Position numbers and translations under genes: made by a program. A DNA stretch of 38,870 nucleotides from Crocinitomicaceae bacterium (GTDB lineage: Bacteria; Bacteroidota; Bacteroidia; Flavobacteriales_D; Crocinitomicaceae): assembly GCA_025210175.1 (NCBI GenBank), contig JAOASF010000195.1:1-38870 (forward strand). Reading direction: 5' to 3'. Each line of letters opens with the position of its first letter. The first letter of the stretch is position 1. Below are positions 17,438 to 25,460 of this stretch, one piece after another. Below the pieces are notes generated by a model that was given only the letters and a program-made list of their open reading frames with translations, had not been told where the DNA came from and made no database searches.

Positions 17438-17725
17438 ATGGCTTTAGACACAATCACCAGAGAGGATTTAATGGCCTTCCGTGTAAGCTTGTTGGAGGAT
17501 ATCCAAGGCTTACTGGAAGCGCAATCTCCACATCAGCCGAAATGGTTGGTGAAAAGAGAAATCAGCAAACGCTATGGGGTTAGCAGCAGCACCTTGTACA
17601 ATTGGCAGGTAGCCGGACATTTGACCTATTCCAAAATTGAAGGTACCATCTACTACAACGTGGAATGCCTCGAAGAACTCATCGAACGCAATCAAGTTAA
17701 ATCTTTTCAAACCCTTTCCAAATGA
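17438..17725 (+). CDS. Helix-turn-helix (MerR/excisionase-like) DNA-binding protein
   Basis: This 95 aa protein has a coiled N-terminal helix (about 1-25) and then a winged helix (about 33-88). VKREISKRYGVSSSTLYNW and GTIYYNVECLEELIE are the recognition helix and wing seen in excisionase/HTH_17-type proteins of Bacteroidota mobile elements. It likely helps excision or starts replication of the element. It overlaps the next gene by ATGA, so they are coupled. Confidence 0.75.
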   Translation: MALDTITREDLMAFRVSLLEDIQGLLEAQSPHQPKWLVKREISKRYGVSSSTLYNWQVAGHLTYSKIEGTIYYNVECLEELIERNQVKSFQTLSK

Positions 17726-18594
17726 ATCTATGCTTTCAATTAGAATCCTTTTTACGCGTGGCTGAAAGGGACGAAAACCTGAACAACTCAAGCACTTGCT
17801 TGTATTTATCACTACTTTTTGAGTTGGCTCGATCCAATCGGGAGTCGGTTCAAATTAGCCGTAAAAAAATGATGAAGGCGGCGAAGATTGGCTCCATTGC
17901 CACCTATCACAAAAGCATCAGTTATCTGCACGCGTTGGGCTACATCTGCTACACGCCTTCTTACAATCCCAAAACGGGAAGCAAATTGTCTATTCCATTT
18001 TTCTTCGGACCTGTTCAGTCTTTGGCAACAGGTTTAAAAAGTGAACAAGTTAAACGGATTGAACCTGTTCAGATTTTGTCAAGTCGTTCAGAAAATGAAC
18101 GGGTAGAAGGGGTTCAACCTGTTCAAAAAATGACAAGTTGTTCAAAAACTGAACAGGTAGAGGTTCAAAAAATGAACGGGTTTAAAAATCAAACAAGTGC
18201 TGAAACACCCGTCAATAAAGGAAAGAAGCGAAGCAGTTTAAAAAATGAACAGCTTCCCTCTGAGCACAATATATATAGTAATAGTTTATCTATTACTAGA
18301 AAGAAAGAAGAGATAAAAAATCCTTCTTCTGGTGCCGAAGGCACATCTGTGCAAACTTGTCCAAAAATTGAACAGGTTAAGGAATATTTCATCCAAAGTC
18401 AATTGTCCAGTTTTGAAGCAGAACGTTTCTTCAACTACTACACCCAACAAAATTGGAAGAACAAGGAAGGTAAACCGATTTCCAATTGGGTCTTTGCTGC
18501 CAAGTATTGGATGGAGCGTTCTCAAAGGTCGCAAGGTGCACCTTCATTGAACACGCAGGTGGAAACCAACAAGCGTTACGATATTCCACTTTAA
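17722..18594 (+). CDS. Replication initiator-like protein (lambda O analogue) with iteron-like repeats in its gene
   Basis: This 290 aa protein has an N-terminal winged-helix region (about 1-95; SRKKMMKAAKIGSIATYHKS is the recognition part), a low-complexity linker (about 100-205) with recurring (K/S)xEQV units, and a C-terminal DnaD-like segment (about 215-270; FFNYYTQQNWKNKEGKPISN). This is the layout of phage and element initiators. The linker is encoded by DNA carrying repeated GTTCA-N5-TGAAC palindromes. The next gene encodes a DnaC-like ATPase, 11 nt downstream. The initiator role is inferred from architecture, neighbours and repeats; I cannot name a specific family. Confidence 0.6.
   Translation: MNLCFQLESFLRVAERDENLNNSSTCLYLSLLFELARSNRESVQISRKKMMKAAKIGSIATYHKSISYLHALGYICYTPSYNPKTGSKLSIPFFFGPVQSLATGLKSEQVKRIEPVQILSSRSENERVEGVQPVQKMTSCSKTEQVEVQKMNGFKNQTSAETPVNKGKKRSSLKNEQLPSEHNIYSNSLSITRKKEEIKNPSSGAEGTSVQTCPKIEQVKEYFIQSQLSSFEAERFFNYYTQQNWKNKEGKPISNWVFAAKYWMERSQRSQGAPSLNTQVETNKRYDIPL
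18011..18373 (+). repeat. Iteron-like palindromes inside the initiator-like gene
   Basis: GTTCA-N5-TGAAC is found at 18086-18100, 18140-18154 and 18163-18177, with a near copy (GTTTA-N5-TGAAC) at 18236-18250. Half-sites occur at 18011, 18066, 18121 and 18369. Spacers are mostly A runs, and copies are often followed by (a/g)ggt. The density of a 15-bp palindrome within about 170 bp fits a replication origin placed inside the initiator gene, as in lambda O. Confidence 0.6.
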
Positions 18595-18605
18595 ATCGCT
18601 CGAAA

Positions 18606-19232
18606 ATGAAAACAGAATTATTCCAAATGGAGAACGGTGTTCGCCTGTTCAGTATGCCAGCCATTCTCAAAGTACTGCAAGCTCGAGGGAAGGAGAAATT
18701 TGGCGAAAATTTTCGCTTGTATCGTGAAGACCAACAATTACTCTACCTACTTGCCATTTACTTCATCCACGACCAGGAAGCGTGTGCTAAAAACAATCTG
18801 GATCTGCGCAAAGGTATTTGCTTGACGGGTCCTATTGGTGCAGGAAAAACCTCCTTGATGATCCTCTTCAATGGATGGATTTTCCAAGAGGATTCTTTTC
18901 AACTCATGTCCACACGGGATGTGGCCGGCCAGTTCAATCAACAAGGTTTCGAGGTGGTCTACGACCTGGGCAAACGAGGGAAACCGATTTGCCTGGATGA
19001 CCTTGGAGTAGAAATTATACCCAAGCATTACGGAACGGAATGCAACACAATAGCCGAAGTCCTAATGTACCGCTACGACCTTTTCCAAAATCACCGCATC
19101 CTCACGCACGCCACCACCAACCTCAATGCCGAAGAGCTCGAAAAGAAATACGGCAATCGTGTGCGCTCCCGGTTGAGAGCCATGTTCAACCTCATCTCTT
19201 TTTCACCCGCATCCCCCGACAAACGCAAATAA
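18606..19232 (+). CDS. DnaC-like AAA+ ATPase (helicase loader)
   Basis: I choose the ATG at 18606, which gives 208 aa; an upstream frame overlaps the previous gene and looks non-coding. Walker A is GPIGAGKT (75-82), Walker B CLDD (129-132), and an arginine-rich sensor/finger segment RVRSRLRAMF lies near residues 180-190. Together with FVLT..-style DnaC features and its position after the initiator-like gene, it most likely loads the host DnaB helicase at the element's origin. It is shorter than E. coli DnaC at the N-terminus. Confidence 0.75.
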   Translation: MKTELFQMENGVRLFSMPAILKVLQARGKEKFGENFRLYREDQQLLYLLAIYFIHDQEACAKNNLDLRKGICLTGPIGAGKTSLMILFNGWIFQEDSFQLMSTRDVAGQFNQQGFEVVYDLGKRGKPICLDDLGVEIIPKHYGTECNTIAEVLMYRYDLFQNHRILTHATTNLNAEELEKKYGNRVRSRLRAMFNLISFSPASPDKRK

Positions 19233-19234
19233 CC

Positions 19235-19870
19235 ATGAACATCCAATCCTTAAACTTCGACGACATTGTCCGAATCCCCCTAAAACGCATGCAATACTAC
19301 CGAGAAGTGTTTGCCAAAAAACAAATCGTACTCCATCACACAGTGAGCAATGATACCGTAGAAAATATCGTCCACGGCTGGAACAGCAACATCGAAAGGG
19401 TAGGAGCGCCCTTCATTATTGATCGCCAAGGCGTTTTGTATCAAACCTTCAGCTCGGCCCATTGGGCACACCACCTCGGAACGCAATTACCGAACAACCG
19501 CGAACTCAACCAACGATCCATCGCCATCGAACTATGCTCGTGGGGCGGTTTGAAAGAGCGAAGAGGGCAATTCACCAATCTCTACAAAACCATAATCCCA
19601 AACGATGAGGTCATAGATTACGGCATTGAAAAAAGAGGGTTCCGTTACTTTCACAAGTACACCGAAGCCCAACTCCAAACCCTGCAAATCCTCTTGAACT
19701 ACCTATGTAACAAATACAACATACCCAAGACCTACAACCCGATGATCTGGGACTACAACCTCCAAGCTATATCAGGTAGTCCCGGCATCTATTCCCATCG
19801 CAGTTACCGGATGGATAAAAGTGATTGTCATCCGCAGTTGGAGTTGATTAAGGCCCTCAATTCCCTTTAA
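19235..19870 (+). CDS. N-acetylmuramoyl-L-alanine amidase (amidase_2 fold)
   Basis: The ATG at 19235 follows the previous stop by 2 nt and gives 211 aa. Residues 31-36 (IVLHHT) carry the first zinc His. IIDRQGVLYQTF (61-72), HWAHHLG and SIAIELCSWGG form the conserved core of peptidoglycan amidases/PGRP, and SHRSYRMDKSDCHP near the end supplies the distal zinc ligand and catalytic region. There is no signal peptide, so export would need a holin or lysis, as for phage endolysins. No other phage structural or lysis gene is visible nearby. A perfect hairpin follows the gene. Confidence 0.82.
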   Translation: MNIQSLNFDDIVRIPLKRMQYYREVFAKKQIVLHHTVSNDTVENIVHGWNSNIERVGAPFIIDRQGVLYQTFSSAHWAHHLGTQLPNNRELNQRSIAIELCSWGGLKERRGQFTNLYKTIIPNDEVIDYGIEKRGFRYFHKYTEAQLQTLQILLNYLCNKYNIPKTYNPMIWDYNLQAISGSPGIYSHRSYRMDKSDCHPQLELIKALNSL

Positions 19871-19876
19871 TTAAAA

Positions 19877-19900
19877 GAGCCGAGTTCCTGAACTCGGCTC
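19877..19900 (+). terminator. Perfect 11-bp hairpin after the amidase gene
   Basis: GAGCCGAGTTC pairs perfectly with GAACTCGGCTC around two bases, 6 nt past the stop. No T tract follows, so the end-of-transcript role is likely but not certain. It marks the right edge of the replication/lysis-type block. Confidence 0.6.
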
Positions 19901-20054
19901 AACTACTACTACTTATTTTCATGGTGGAGATTTCCACCTCGTACGCAGAAGTTAGTGTTTTTGACCGGAAAAAATGCAAGATTCACTGAAAATCAGCATT
20001 TGGAGTTAATTCAACTTCCAACTTTTTAGACCCTACATCCTCTTGAAGAAATTC

Positions 20055-20196
20055 GTTTATATTTAAACCATCACTGCTTCAATGAAAAGACTGCAAGTAC
20101 TTATTAAACGTTTTTCTAATTGGTTTTGAAGACCATGCCCGTTTTTAAGTGTTTGTTACTTGTTTTGGAGTGGTGGGTATACATAAGTTATGGCTA
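20055..20196 (+). repeat. Cassette leader repeat, copy 1 (diverged)
   Basis: It shares with the other copies the start atttaaaccatca, a middle ending in taagtgtttgttacttg, then ggagtg(g/a)tgggtata and cataagtta. It lacks the ATACTC hairpin seen in copies 2-5. The leader end gttatggcta (20187-20196) is the exact reverse complement of tagccataac at 20846-20855, immediately after the stop of the gene it precedes. Confidence 0.75.
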
Positions 20197-20209
20197 ATAG
20201 AAGAAACAC

Positions 20210-20845
20210 ATGAGAACTAACGTAATAATAATTGTAATTAACCTGTTATTCGTAATTGGTTGCCAAAACTCGGACAACAATATAAATTATGAAGAAACTG
20301 AATTAGAAGTTCTCCAGGAAATAATTAATACATATCTGAACGATATTCACTTCAAACATATAAGTGAGGGATTAATCATGGATGCAGAATTTAGTGGAGA
20401 ACCGAAGCCTAATATTGATAGTTTACGGAATAATTTGGTTTTACAGGTATATATTTCTGATGGATTAACTCCTATTTCTCAGGAATACAAAGACGAAACA
20501 TGGATGTTTGAAGACAATTATACAGATAGCAACTTAACAAATAGGCTTAATTCGTTAATAAACTCAAAGAGATTCAATGAATTAGGATATCGTAAAATTG
20601 ACAGAACAAAATTCAAACTTGATAAACTATACCGCCATGCTAAGTCAAGTCAACCAGAATTAAAGAAAGATGAAGAATATGCCAAATTAAGATTTTCCAG
20701 AATATGCTTCGATCCGAATTTTGAAACAGGAGTCATTGCAATTGATTACGGTCATGGAGTTAATGGAGGAATTCGCGGAGGATATCACATGGCATTTTTA
20801 ATTGAAAAAAAGAATGGTAAATGGAAGATTATTTACCGACATTAA
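20210..20845 (+). CDS. Cassette-borne lipoprotein of unknown function
   Basis: This 211 aa protein has a short signal peptide with lipobox VIGC (Cys18). The rest is mixed alpha/beta and ends with GYHMAFLIEKKNGKWKIIYRH, which resembles the last strands of NTF2-like or immunity-type folds; I cannot assign a family. It lies 14 nt after leader copy 1 and ends exactly at the complementary core tagccataac, so it fills one cassette. It is much more AT-rich than the chromosomal genes on the left. Confidence 0.65.
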   Translation: MRTNVIIIVINLLFVIGCQNSDNNINYEETELEVLQEIINTYLNDIHFKHISEGLIMDAEFSGEPKPNIDSLRNNLVLQVYISDGLTPISQEYKDETWMFEDNYTDSNLTNRLNSLINSKRFNELGYRKIDRTKFKLDKLYRHAKSSQPELKKDEEYAKLRFSRICFDPNFETGVIAIDYGHGVNGGIRGGYHMAFLIEKKNGKWKIIYRH

Positions 20846-20927
20846 TAGCCATAACATGCGGTAAAAAAAATGGCACACAATTATACTCGAGAAAAGCGCC
20901 ACTTTTCCTACAGCGGAACCGTTTTGA
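20846..20927 (+). repeat. attC-like imperfect palindrome 1
   Basis: The left arm gccataacatgcggtaaaa..atggc pairs imperfectly with the right arm gccacttttcctacagcgg..aaccgtt. The arms are about 25 bp, separated by about 25 bp. Outer box gccataac and inner box tggc/gcca mirror the R''-L''-L'-R' order of integron attC sites. It separates two accessory genes. Confidence 0.5.
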
Positions 20928-20937
20928 ATAAGTAAAA

Positions 20938-21546
20938 ATGAACGAACTCAAAAAAGTAAAAGCAAGTCCCAAAACCGGAATGGAATCTTTAACCGACAAT
21001 GGAAAAGAAACAAATTATAACCTTTTGGACTTTTGGCGTTGGAGCGTGTCTGACATATTGAGCAATGCGACTCGCGGAAGATTTGCTGAATTTGTCGTTG
21101 GAACAGCAGTTGGAATAGATCTTGAAAATTTAAGAGACGAATGGGATGCGTATGACTTGACAACTGAAGACGGAATAAAAATAGAAGTCAAATCTGCCGC
21201 TTATATCCAAAGTTGGAATCAAAAGAACTTTTCTACTATTTCATTTTCAATCAAACCTGCAAGATCTTGGGACGCGGAAACCAATATGCAGCGTGGCCAA
21301 CCAAAAAGACACGCCGATCTTTATGTGTTCTGTCATTTAAAACATAAAGACCAAAAAACGATTGACCCTTTAAAAATGGAACAATGGGATTTTTATGTCT
21401 TACCAACACATCGTATTGATACATATGAAAGAAGCCAGAGTTCAATCACGATCAATTCACTGAAAAAGCTAGCAAAAGCTAAATGTTATAATGAATTAAA
21501 AAGCGAAATAACGAAAGCTTTTAATGAACAAAATAGCTACACATGA
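20938..21546 (+). CDS. PD-(D/E)XK nuclease-like protein
   Basis: This 202 aa protein has a possible restriction-endonuclease-fold core: Glu51 in GRFAEFVVG, Asp73 in WDAYDL, and Glu83-x-Lys85 in KIEVKSAAY. This is the spacing and hydrophobic context of PD-(D/E)XK enzymes. The second half has a conserved-looking ADLYVFCHLKH strand and WDFYVLPTHRID. It could be a stand-alone nuclease of a defence or competition system; no methylase or partner is adjacent. It lies between two attC-like sites. Confidence 0.6.
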   Translation: MNELKKVKASPKTGMESLTDNGKETNYNLLDFWRWSVSDILSNATRGRFAEFVVGTAVGIDLENLRDEWDAYDLTTEDGIKIEVKSAAYIQSWNQKNFSTISFSIKPARSWDAETNMQRGQPKRHADLYVFCHLKHKDQKTIDPLKMEQWDFYVLPTHRIDTYERSQSSITINSLKKLAKAKCYNELKSEITKAFNEQNSYT

Positions 21547-21548
21547 TA

Positions 21549-21662
21549 GCACATTTGACTTATGGTGGGTAAAGTTTCCATAAAGGTTTTCGCTCCTTAG
21601 TCAGCTTTGATTTTTACCGAAAAGTAAATGTTTCGAAAGCGCCAAAAGTCATATTCATACCG
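21549..21662 (+). repeat. attC-like imperfect palindrome 2 (weak)
   Basis: The right arm agcgccaaaagtcatattc, followed by ataccgac, resembles the right arm of the site at 34934-35067. The left arm atttgacttatggtggg mirrors it imperfectly. It occupies the gap between the PD-(D/E)XK-like gene and a small lipoprotein gene. Confidence 0.35.
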
Positions 21663-21667
21663 ACAAA

Positions 21668-22060
21668 ATGAAACCATCCCATCTCCTCCTATCCGTATTA
21701 CTCCTGCTCGTTTCATGCGCTCATCTTGAAACGACCACCCATAATGCAACATCCCGAAAATCAGTCAATAAGGAAATACCTTCAAAAGCTGAAGTTTTCC
21801 AGTACGTATACCAAGCAGACGGTGATAGTTACCGAATGGATATTCATTGGATTGACTCGTCCACAATTGAGTTTGATTTCGTCGCTGATATGATGCCCTG
21901 TGTTTTTGAACAAAAGGGTATTGCAAGAAAGCACCCTTTATTGGACACTGAGATAGATGAAGACCCCGATGGAATTTCCATTCCTTATGATGAATACTTT
22001 GTAAATGAAAAAAGCCGAGTTGCTTTAGCTCGGCTATCAATTTATTTGGAATTCAAATAA
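21668..22060 (+). CDS. Small lipoprotein of unknown function
   Basis: This 130 aa protein has a signal peptide with lipobox LVSC (Cys17). The body has a beta-rich middle (YRMDIHWIDSSTIEFDF) and ends LARLSIYLEFK; no family is recognised. A stem-loop (agccga/tcggct, 22013-22035) lies inside the last codons and may end transcription. It is probably another cassette gene. Confidence 0.6.
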   Translation: MKPSHLLLSVLLLLVSCAHLETTTHNATSRKSVNKEIPSKAEVFQYVYQADGDSYRMDIHWIDSSTIEFDFVADMMPCVFEQKGIARKHPLLDTEIDEDPDGISIPYDEYFVNEKSRVALARLSIYLEFK

Positions 22061-22215
22061 TTCTCCAAAATGAACTTCAATAGACTTTTCTTTCCATTTT
22101 GGAATAAGTTGTGGTAAATCTCAAAATGTCAATTTCCTATTTTGAACCGCTCATTTTATTCGGTTCAAAACATTCCGTTTAATTATTGAATTTAATTTCT
22201 TATTGCAAGTACGCT

Positions 22216-22824
22216 TTACTTTTTGTGATAATTGTATTTAAGTGCATTCTTTAATTCAGTTGACATCGTTTCTTGCATGTCCATGTTCACATAAAAGAAG
22301 GGAATGTTTTGGGGCAATTTTTTACTAAAGGATAAAACCGTTTTGGTGTGCACCCCCATGAACTTCGTCCAATGAATGAGAAAATACCATTCACGATTAA
22401 GCAATTCATTACGGTCAAAAGGAGTTTCATTGGTAGAATTTAGATTTGAAAATATATGATCAATATTTACTTCTCCATTTGCAATCCAAATACTAGTATC
22501 TCCCGCTTTTTCAACATAATCTTGAATGTTGCCATAACAATCTTGTTTCAAAGATTCTTTGATTGTATATTTTTTTCCTGAGTGATGAATCAAATGAAAA
22601 TTTGCTAGCGCATTGCGGTTGTCTTCTTCAACAAAATCGACGAACAATGTATCCGTAGGGACATATGATTGTCTTAAAGGATAATTGTTTTTTAAAAGAA
22701 ACTTGTTGATCGAACTAAAATTCTCGATTTTAGGTTTTCGAACTCCAGAAATCATTTTTGAAGTGAAAACGCAGGAGCAAAGAAACAAGAGTGGCGCTGA
22801 AACTAGAAAAAATGTCTTTTTCAT
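22216..22824 (-). CDS. Lipoprotein of unknown function
   Basis: This 202 aa protein has a signal with lipobox LCSC (Cys18). The mature part has no motif I recognise; it has charged helices and a W-rich stretch (REWYFLIHWTKF, about residue 145). It lies on the minus strand, downstream of another minus-strand lipoprotein gene and separated from it by a strong hairpin, so it probably has its own transcript. Confidence 0.6.
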   Translation of the reverse strand: MKKTFFLVSAPLLFLCSCVFTSKMISGVRKPKIENFSSINKFLLKNNYPLRQSYVPTDTLFVDFVEEDNRNALANFHLIHHSGKKYTIKESLKQDCYGNIQDYVEKAGDTSIWIANGEVNIDHIFSNLNSTNETPFDRNELLNREWYFLIHWTKFMGVHTKTVLSFSKKLPQNIPFFYVNMDMQETMSTELKNALKYNYHKK

Positions 22825-22834
22825 AACTTAATTT

Positions 22835-22858
22835 ATCCTCCCTCCGAGGAGGGAGGAT
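22835..22858 (-). terminator. Perfect hairpin between two lipoprotein genes
   Basis: ATCCTCCCTCC pairs with GGAGGGAGGAT around two bases. It follows the stop of the minus-strand gene at 22868 by 9 nt and continues into AAATTAAG on that strand; the tail is T-poor. Confidence 0.6.
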
Positions 22859-22867
22859 ATATTCAAT

Positions 22868-23443
22868 TTAGTCAGCTAATTTAACCAAAACTTTTCCCGA
22901 ATAATTATAAGATTTAGAACCAGTTCCGATGTTCTTTGTGCCTTGCTCAGCAATTGCCTGATATACTCCTGTTTTAAGTGTATATGAGCCTGCCTCTCCC
23001 AAAAGTACCACTGGTTCATCAATACCGAATTCTTCTTCGAAATTTGAAGGGTATTCATCTCCAATCATGTACAACATTACTTCATCATCTGTTAGTTGTT
23101 CAATACCAAGTTTTACACCAATTGCACCTTCCAAATATCCAGAACCTCCTGGATTTTTTATTAATGGTCGGTTGCATACCCCAAAACATTCGTTACAACC
23201 ACAATCTTTGTGATCTCGATTTCGGTCAGTGGTCGCTCTTGCCAGACGTATTGGCTCAAATGTAATATCCACATCCACATTTATTGGAGGCCAAGGTGCT
23301 CTTTGATTCAATTCTTCTTCTGTTGTTACAACAGTATTTTTTACTTCAGCTGCTTCGATCTCATCCTTATCACACGAGTTAAGGGTAATTGCAGAGATAA
23401 TTGTAATTGGCAAAATTGCTAATGCAATAATTTTCTTTTTCAT
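22868..23443 (-). CDS. Lipoprotein with cysteine cluster
   Basis: This 191 aa protein has a signal peptide and lipobox LNSC (Cys24). A cysteine-rich motif CGCNECFGVC lies in the middle (about 82-91), possibly a metal site or two disulfides. The C-terminal half has a regular beta pattern ending VLVKLAD. I recognise no family. A possible diverged ATACTC hairpin lies about 107 bp upstream of its start (23550-23567). Confidence 0.6.
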   Translation of the reverse strand: MKKKIIALAILPITIISAITLNSCDKDEIEAAEVKNTVVTTEEELNQRAPWPPINVDVDITFEPIRLARATTDRNRDHKDCGCNECFGVCNRPLIKNPGGSGYLEGAIGVKLGIEQLTDDEVMLYMIGDEYPSNFEEEFGIDEPVVLLGEAGSYTLKTGVYQAIAEQGTKNIGTGSKSYNYSGKVLVKLAD

Positions 23444-23549
23444 GATTTTAATAATAAAAGATTAATAGGTTTGATATCAAACAGTAATAGTCGTTAACTG
23501 CCACAAAATTATTGGATTTTAATTCATGGCTTCAATAGGTCCTTGATAA

Positions 23550-23567
23550 ATACTCTTTATGGAGTAT
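23550..23567. repeat. ATACTC-N6-GAGTAT palindrome outside the main leader copies
   Basis: ATACTC, six bases, GAGTAT is the same palindrome that opens leader copies at 27967 and 30855. Reading leftward on the minus strand, a gaagccatgaattaaaatcc segment loosely resembles the leader's gaaccttgtcagttaaaac, so this may be a decayed leader in front of the minus-strand lipoprotein gene. Confidence 0.4.
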
Positions 23568-23598
23568 CAATTTCAATATTTCTTTGGTGAGACTTGAG

Positions 23599-24681
23599 TC
23601 AATAATTCCCCTCAAACCAAATCTTTTGACATTCATCCCAACTCCCAGCAGGAAGCTTCTCTATCCCTGGATTTCCAAAAATTCGTCTCAAAGCTTCTGC
23701 TTCAACCAAACGATTGTCGAAATATTTGGGAGTAATACCTGTATACCCATCAGTCAGTTCGAAATACGATTTACCTTTCATTCCGTCCGTGAATTTGCCT
23801 AAATGAAACATCATTTCGAACACCAAAGGTTTGTGATTTTCCTCACGGTTTGGGTTGAGCTCATAGGTAGAAGCAAAGTCCATAATTTTCTTGAATAGCT
23901 TTATTCGTTTTCGAATTTGTTTTTCGGTATACCCCCACCAGCCTACGGAACCAAGATTTGCATAAAAGCGAATATCCAAATAGTTGGGAGTTTTTAAATG
24001 GAAACCTGGATCACCGTGGTACATGTTTCGTTGAAATAATTCAATTCTCTTCGAAACCAATTGTCGGTAAACATTATTGTCTTCGATATTGAGTAACATC
24101 ATTGCTAGTTCAAAAAAGCGCTTATTGGTTTTGTCTGGTTTGGCCTTGGGCGATCGTGGAATGAGATGATTGATTTCTTGAACAATCTCAATATAGCACC
24201 GAAACAACTCGTCTGTGATTTGAAAGAAATTGTGATGTCCGGAAGCCGATTTTAAAATCAAAAGATTGCTTTCAGCATTCACACGACTCAAAATAGACCG
24301 CAAACGATCTATTTGTGCCTGAAATTCCAATTTAATTTGTGGGATATAATCCACATGTCTAGGGGAGAATTTCATAAAATCCTTAAAACAACCATCATTG
24401 TCAATGAGAGGTCCCCAACAATCGATCATTTCCTGCAAAGTAGATTGATCACGATTGTACAAAGGCTTTCCAGATGTCAAGGTCAAATGGATGCCAATTT
24501 CGATGGGATTTCCGTGACAACAAGCGTGTAATTTTCGCAGGGCTTGTTCGAGATTCTCTTCGTTTTCTTGATTGACAAGTACCTGTACCGATTGAATATA
24601 TCCTTTTTCAACCATCTCATAAATCCCTTCATTGATAAAGGTACTTGGGCCGAAATCGTCAGCAGTGTAGATTACTTTCAT
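23599..24681 (-). CDS. YdjC/ChbG-like carbohydrate deacetylase
   Basis: This 360 aa protein begins MKVIYTADDFG; TADDFG (6-11) supplies the metal-binding Asp of the YdjC family. GIHLTLTSG (His65) and SGHHNFFQ (about 167-174) provide the other metal and catalytic residues. Family members remove acetyl groups from chitooligosaccharides or related sugars. It is longer than the about 250-300 aa norm, with an extra helical region at 190-280. It is third in a minus-strand run after a small basic protein and a P-loop protein, an unusual context for a sugar enzyme. Confidence 0.75.
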   Translation of the reverse strand: MKVIYTADDFGPSTFINEGIYEMVEKGYIQSVQVLVNQENEENLEQALRKLHACCHGNPIEIGIHLTLTSGKPLYNRDQSTLQEMIDCWGPLIDNDGCFKDFMKFSPRHVDYIPQIKLEFQAQIDRLRSILSRVNAESNLLILKSASGHHNFFQITDELFRCYIEIVQEINHLIPRSPKAKPDKTNKRFFELAMMLLNIEDNNVYRQLVSKRIELFQRNMYHGDPGFHLKTPNYLDIRFYANLGSVGWWGYTEKQIRKRIKLFKKIMDFASTYELNPNREENHKPLVFEMMFHLGKFTDGMKGKSYFELTDGYTGITPKYFDNRLVEAEALRRIFGNPGIEKLPAGSWDECQKIWFEGNY

Positions 24682-24709
24682 GATGTTTTAATTTTAATTG
24701 AAAGATCAC

Positions 24710-25153
24710 TTATTCAACGAATTCCATCATTCGTCGAATATCTGTTCGGTTAGCTTCAAGATAAAGTTCTTTTTTCTCTACTTGTACTATTGTTTTTCCT
24801 ATGAAAGTAATTTCCTCCGAAAAGGTGCGAAGTGCTGCATGTGTACCCAGATATAAACCATCTTTTCCTGGCATATCCTTGGTTCTACATGCACAAAACA
24901 CGAGCAAACAAGAGTGTTTGGATAAGAAAGAAAGAGCATTTAATACTTCATTATAATGATCACCCGGCGTTGCAACGCCTATAAGCTTCCCATTTTTGTT
25001 TCTTAGAACAACCATTTTATCGATACCATTCCCGTGTTTTTGTTCATCTATAAGAATCCAACCTAATTCTAATAATCGTTGAATGAGCTCTAGTAAAGTA
25101 GTGGATTTACCACAATTTCCGCGTCCACATAACGCAATGATTCGAGGCTTCAT
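24710..25153 (-). CDS. Small P-loop NTPase
   Basis: This 147 aa protein has Walker A GRGNCGKST (10-18) directly at the N-terminus and a hydrophobic strand LLVFCACR (about 83-90) in the Walker B position, with few acidic residues. It is much shorter than most NTPases and has no visible added domain. It lies 4 nt after the stop of a 47-codon basic protein gene and 28 nt before the YdjC-like gene. The three genes probably form one operon of unknown purpose. Confidence 0.65.
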   Translation of the reverse strand: MKPRIIALCGRGNCGKSTTLLELIQRLLELGWILIDEQKHGNGIDKMVVLRNKNGKLIGVATPGDHYNEVLNALSFLSKHSCLLVFCACRTKDMPGKDGLYLGTHAALRTFSEEITFIGKTIVQVEKKELYLEANRTDIRRMMEFVE

Positions 25154-25157
25154 AAGC

Positions 25158-25301
25158 TTACTTGTTTTTACTAGATGATTTACTCGGTTTCAAATTCGGC
25201 GTGTTTCCAGTCGTATTCTTATTATCTCTTTGACGTTGATCCTCTTTTCCTGTCGACTTAGCAATACGCTTGGGCCCGGGTTTAATAGCTTGAATTTCCA
25301 T
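25158..25301 (-). CDS. Small lysine-rich protein (47 aa)
   Basis: The frame starts MEIQAIKPGPKRIAKSTGK and ends KSSSKNK. It is rich in Lys, Ser, Asn and Thr and has no hydrophobic segment. It ends 4 nt before the P-loop gene's start, which supports its being real and cotranscribed. In composition and Ser/Lys tail it resembles the 87 aa protein at 25676 that also precedes a nucleotide-binding-type gene. A nucleic-acid-binding or toxin-neutralising role is only a guess. Confidence 0.55.
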   Translation of the reverse strand: MEIQAIKPGPKRIAKSTGKEDQRQRDNKNTTGNTPNLKPSKSSSKNK

Positions 25302-25460
25302 AACTTTTGAAGTTTGTTTACTGTAAATTACATTGTCAGGTTGATATGAAAATGTAGCTGTTAGTCAAAATACGGCAAATGGAGTATGAAAAATTTGGAG
25401 GCTAATGGGAGACCGAGCTCTAAGAAATAAAAAGTCAAATGGTAATGGAGTGATGAATAT

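Noticed and set aside
18486-18605. Longer start for the DnaC-like ATPase
   Set aside because: The extra 40 codons overlap the end of the initiator-like gene in another frame and look non-coding; the ATG at 18606 opens the family-like part.
19040-19234. Longer start for the amidase
   Set aside because: The extension lies inside the ATPase gene and is Pro/His/Arg-rich shadow sequence; the ATG at 19235 is well placed.
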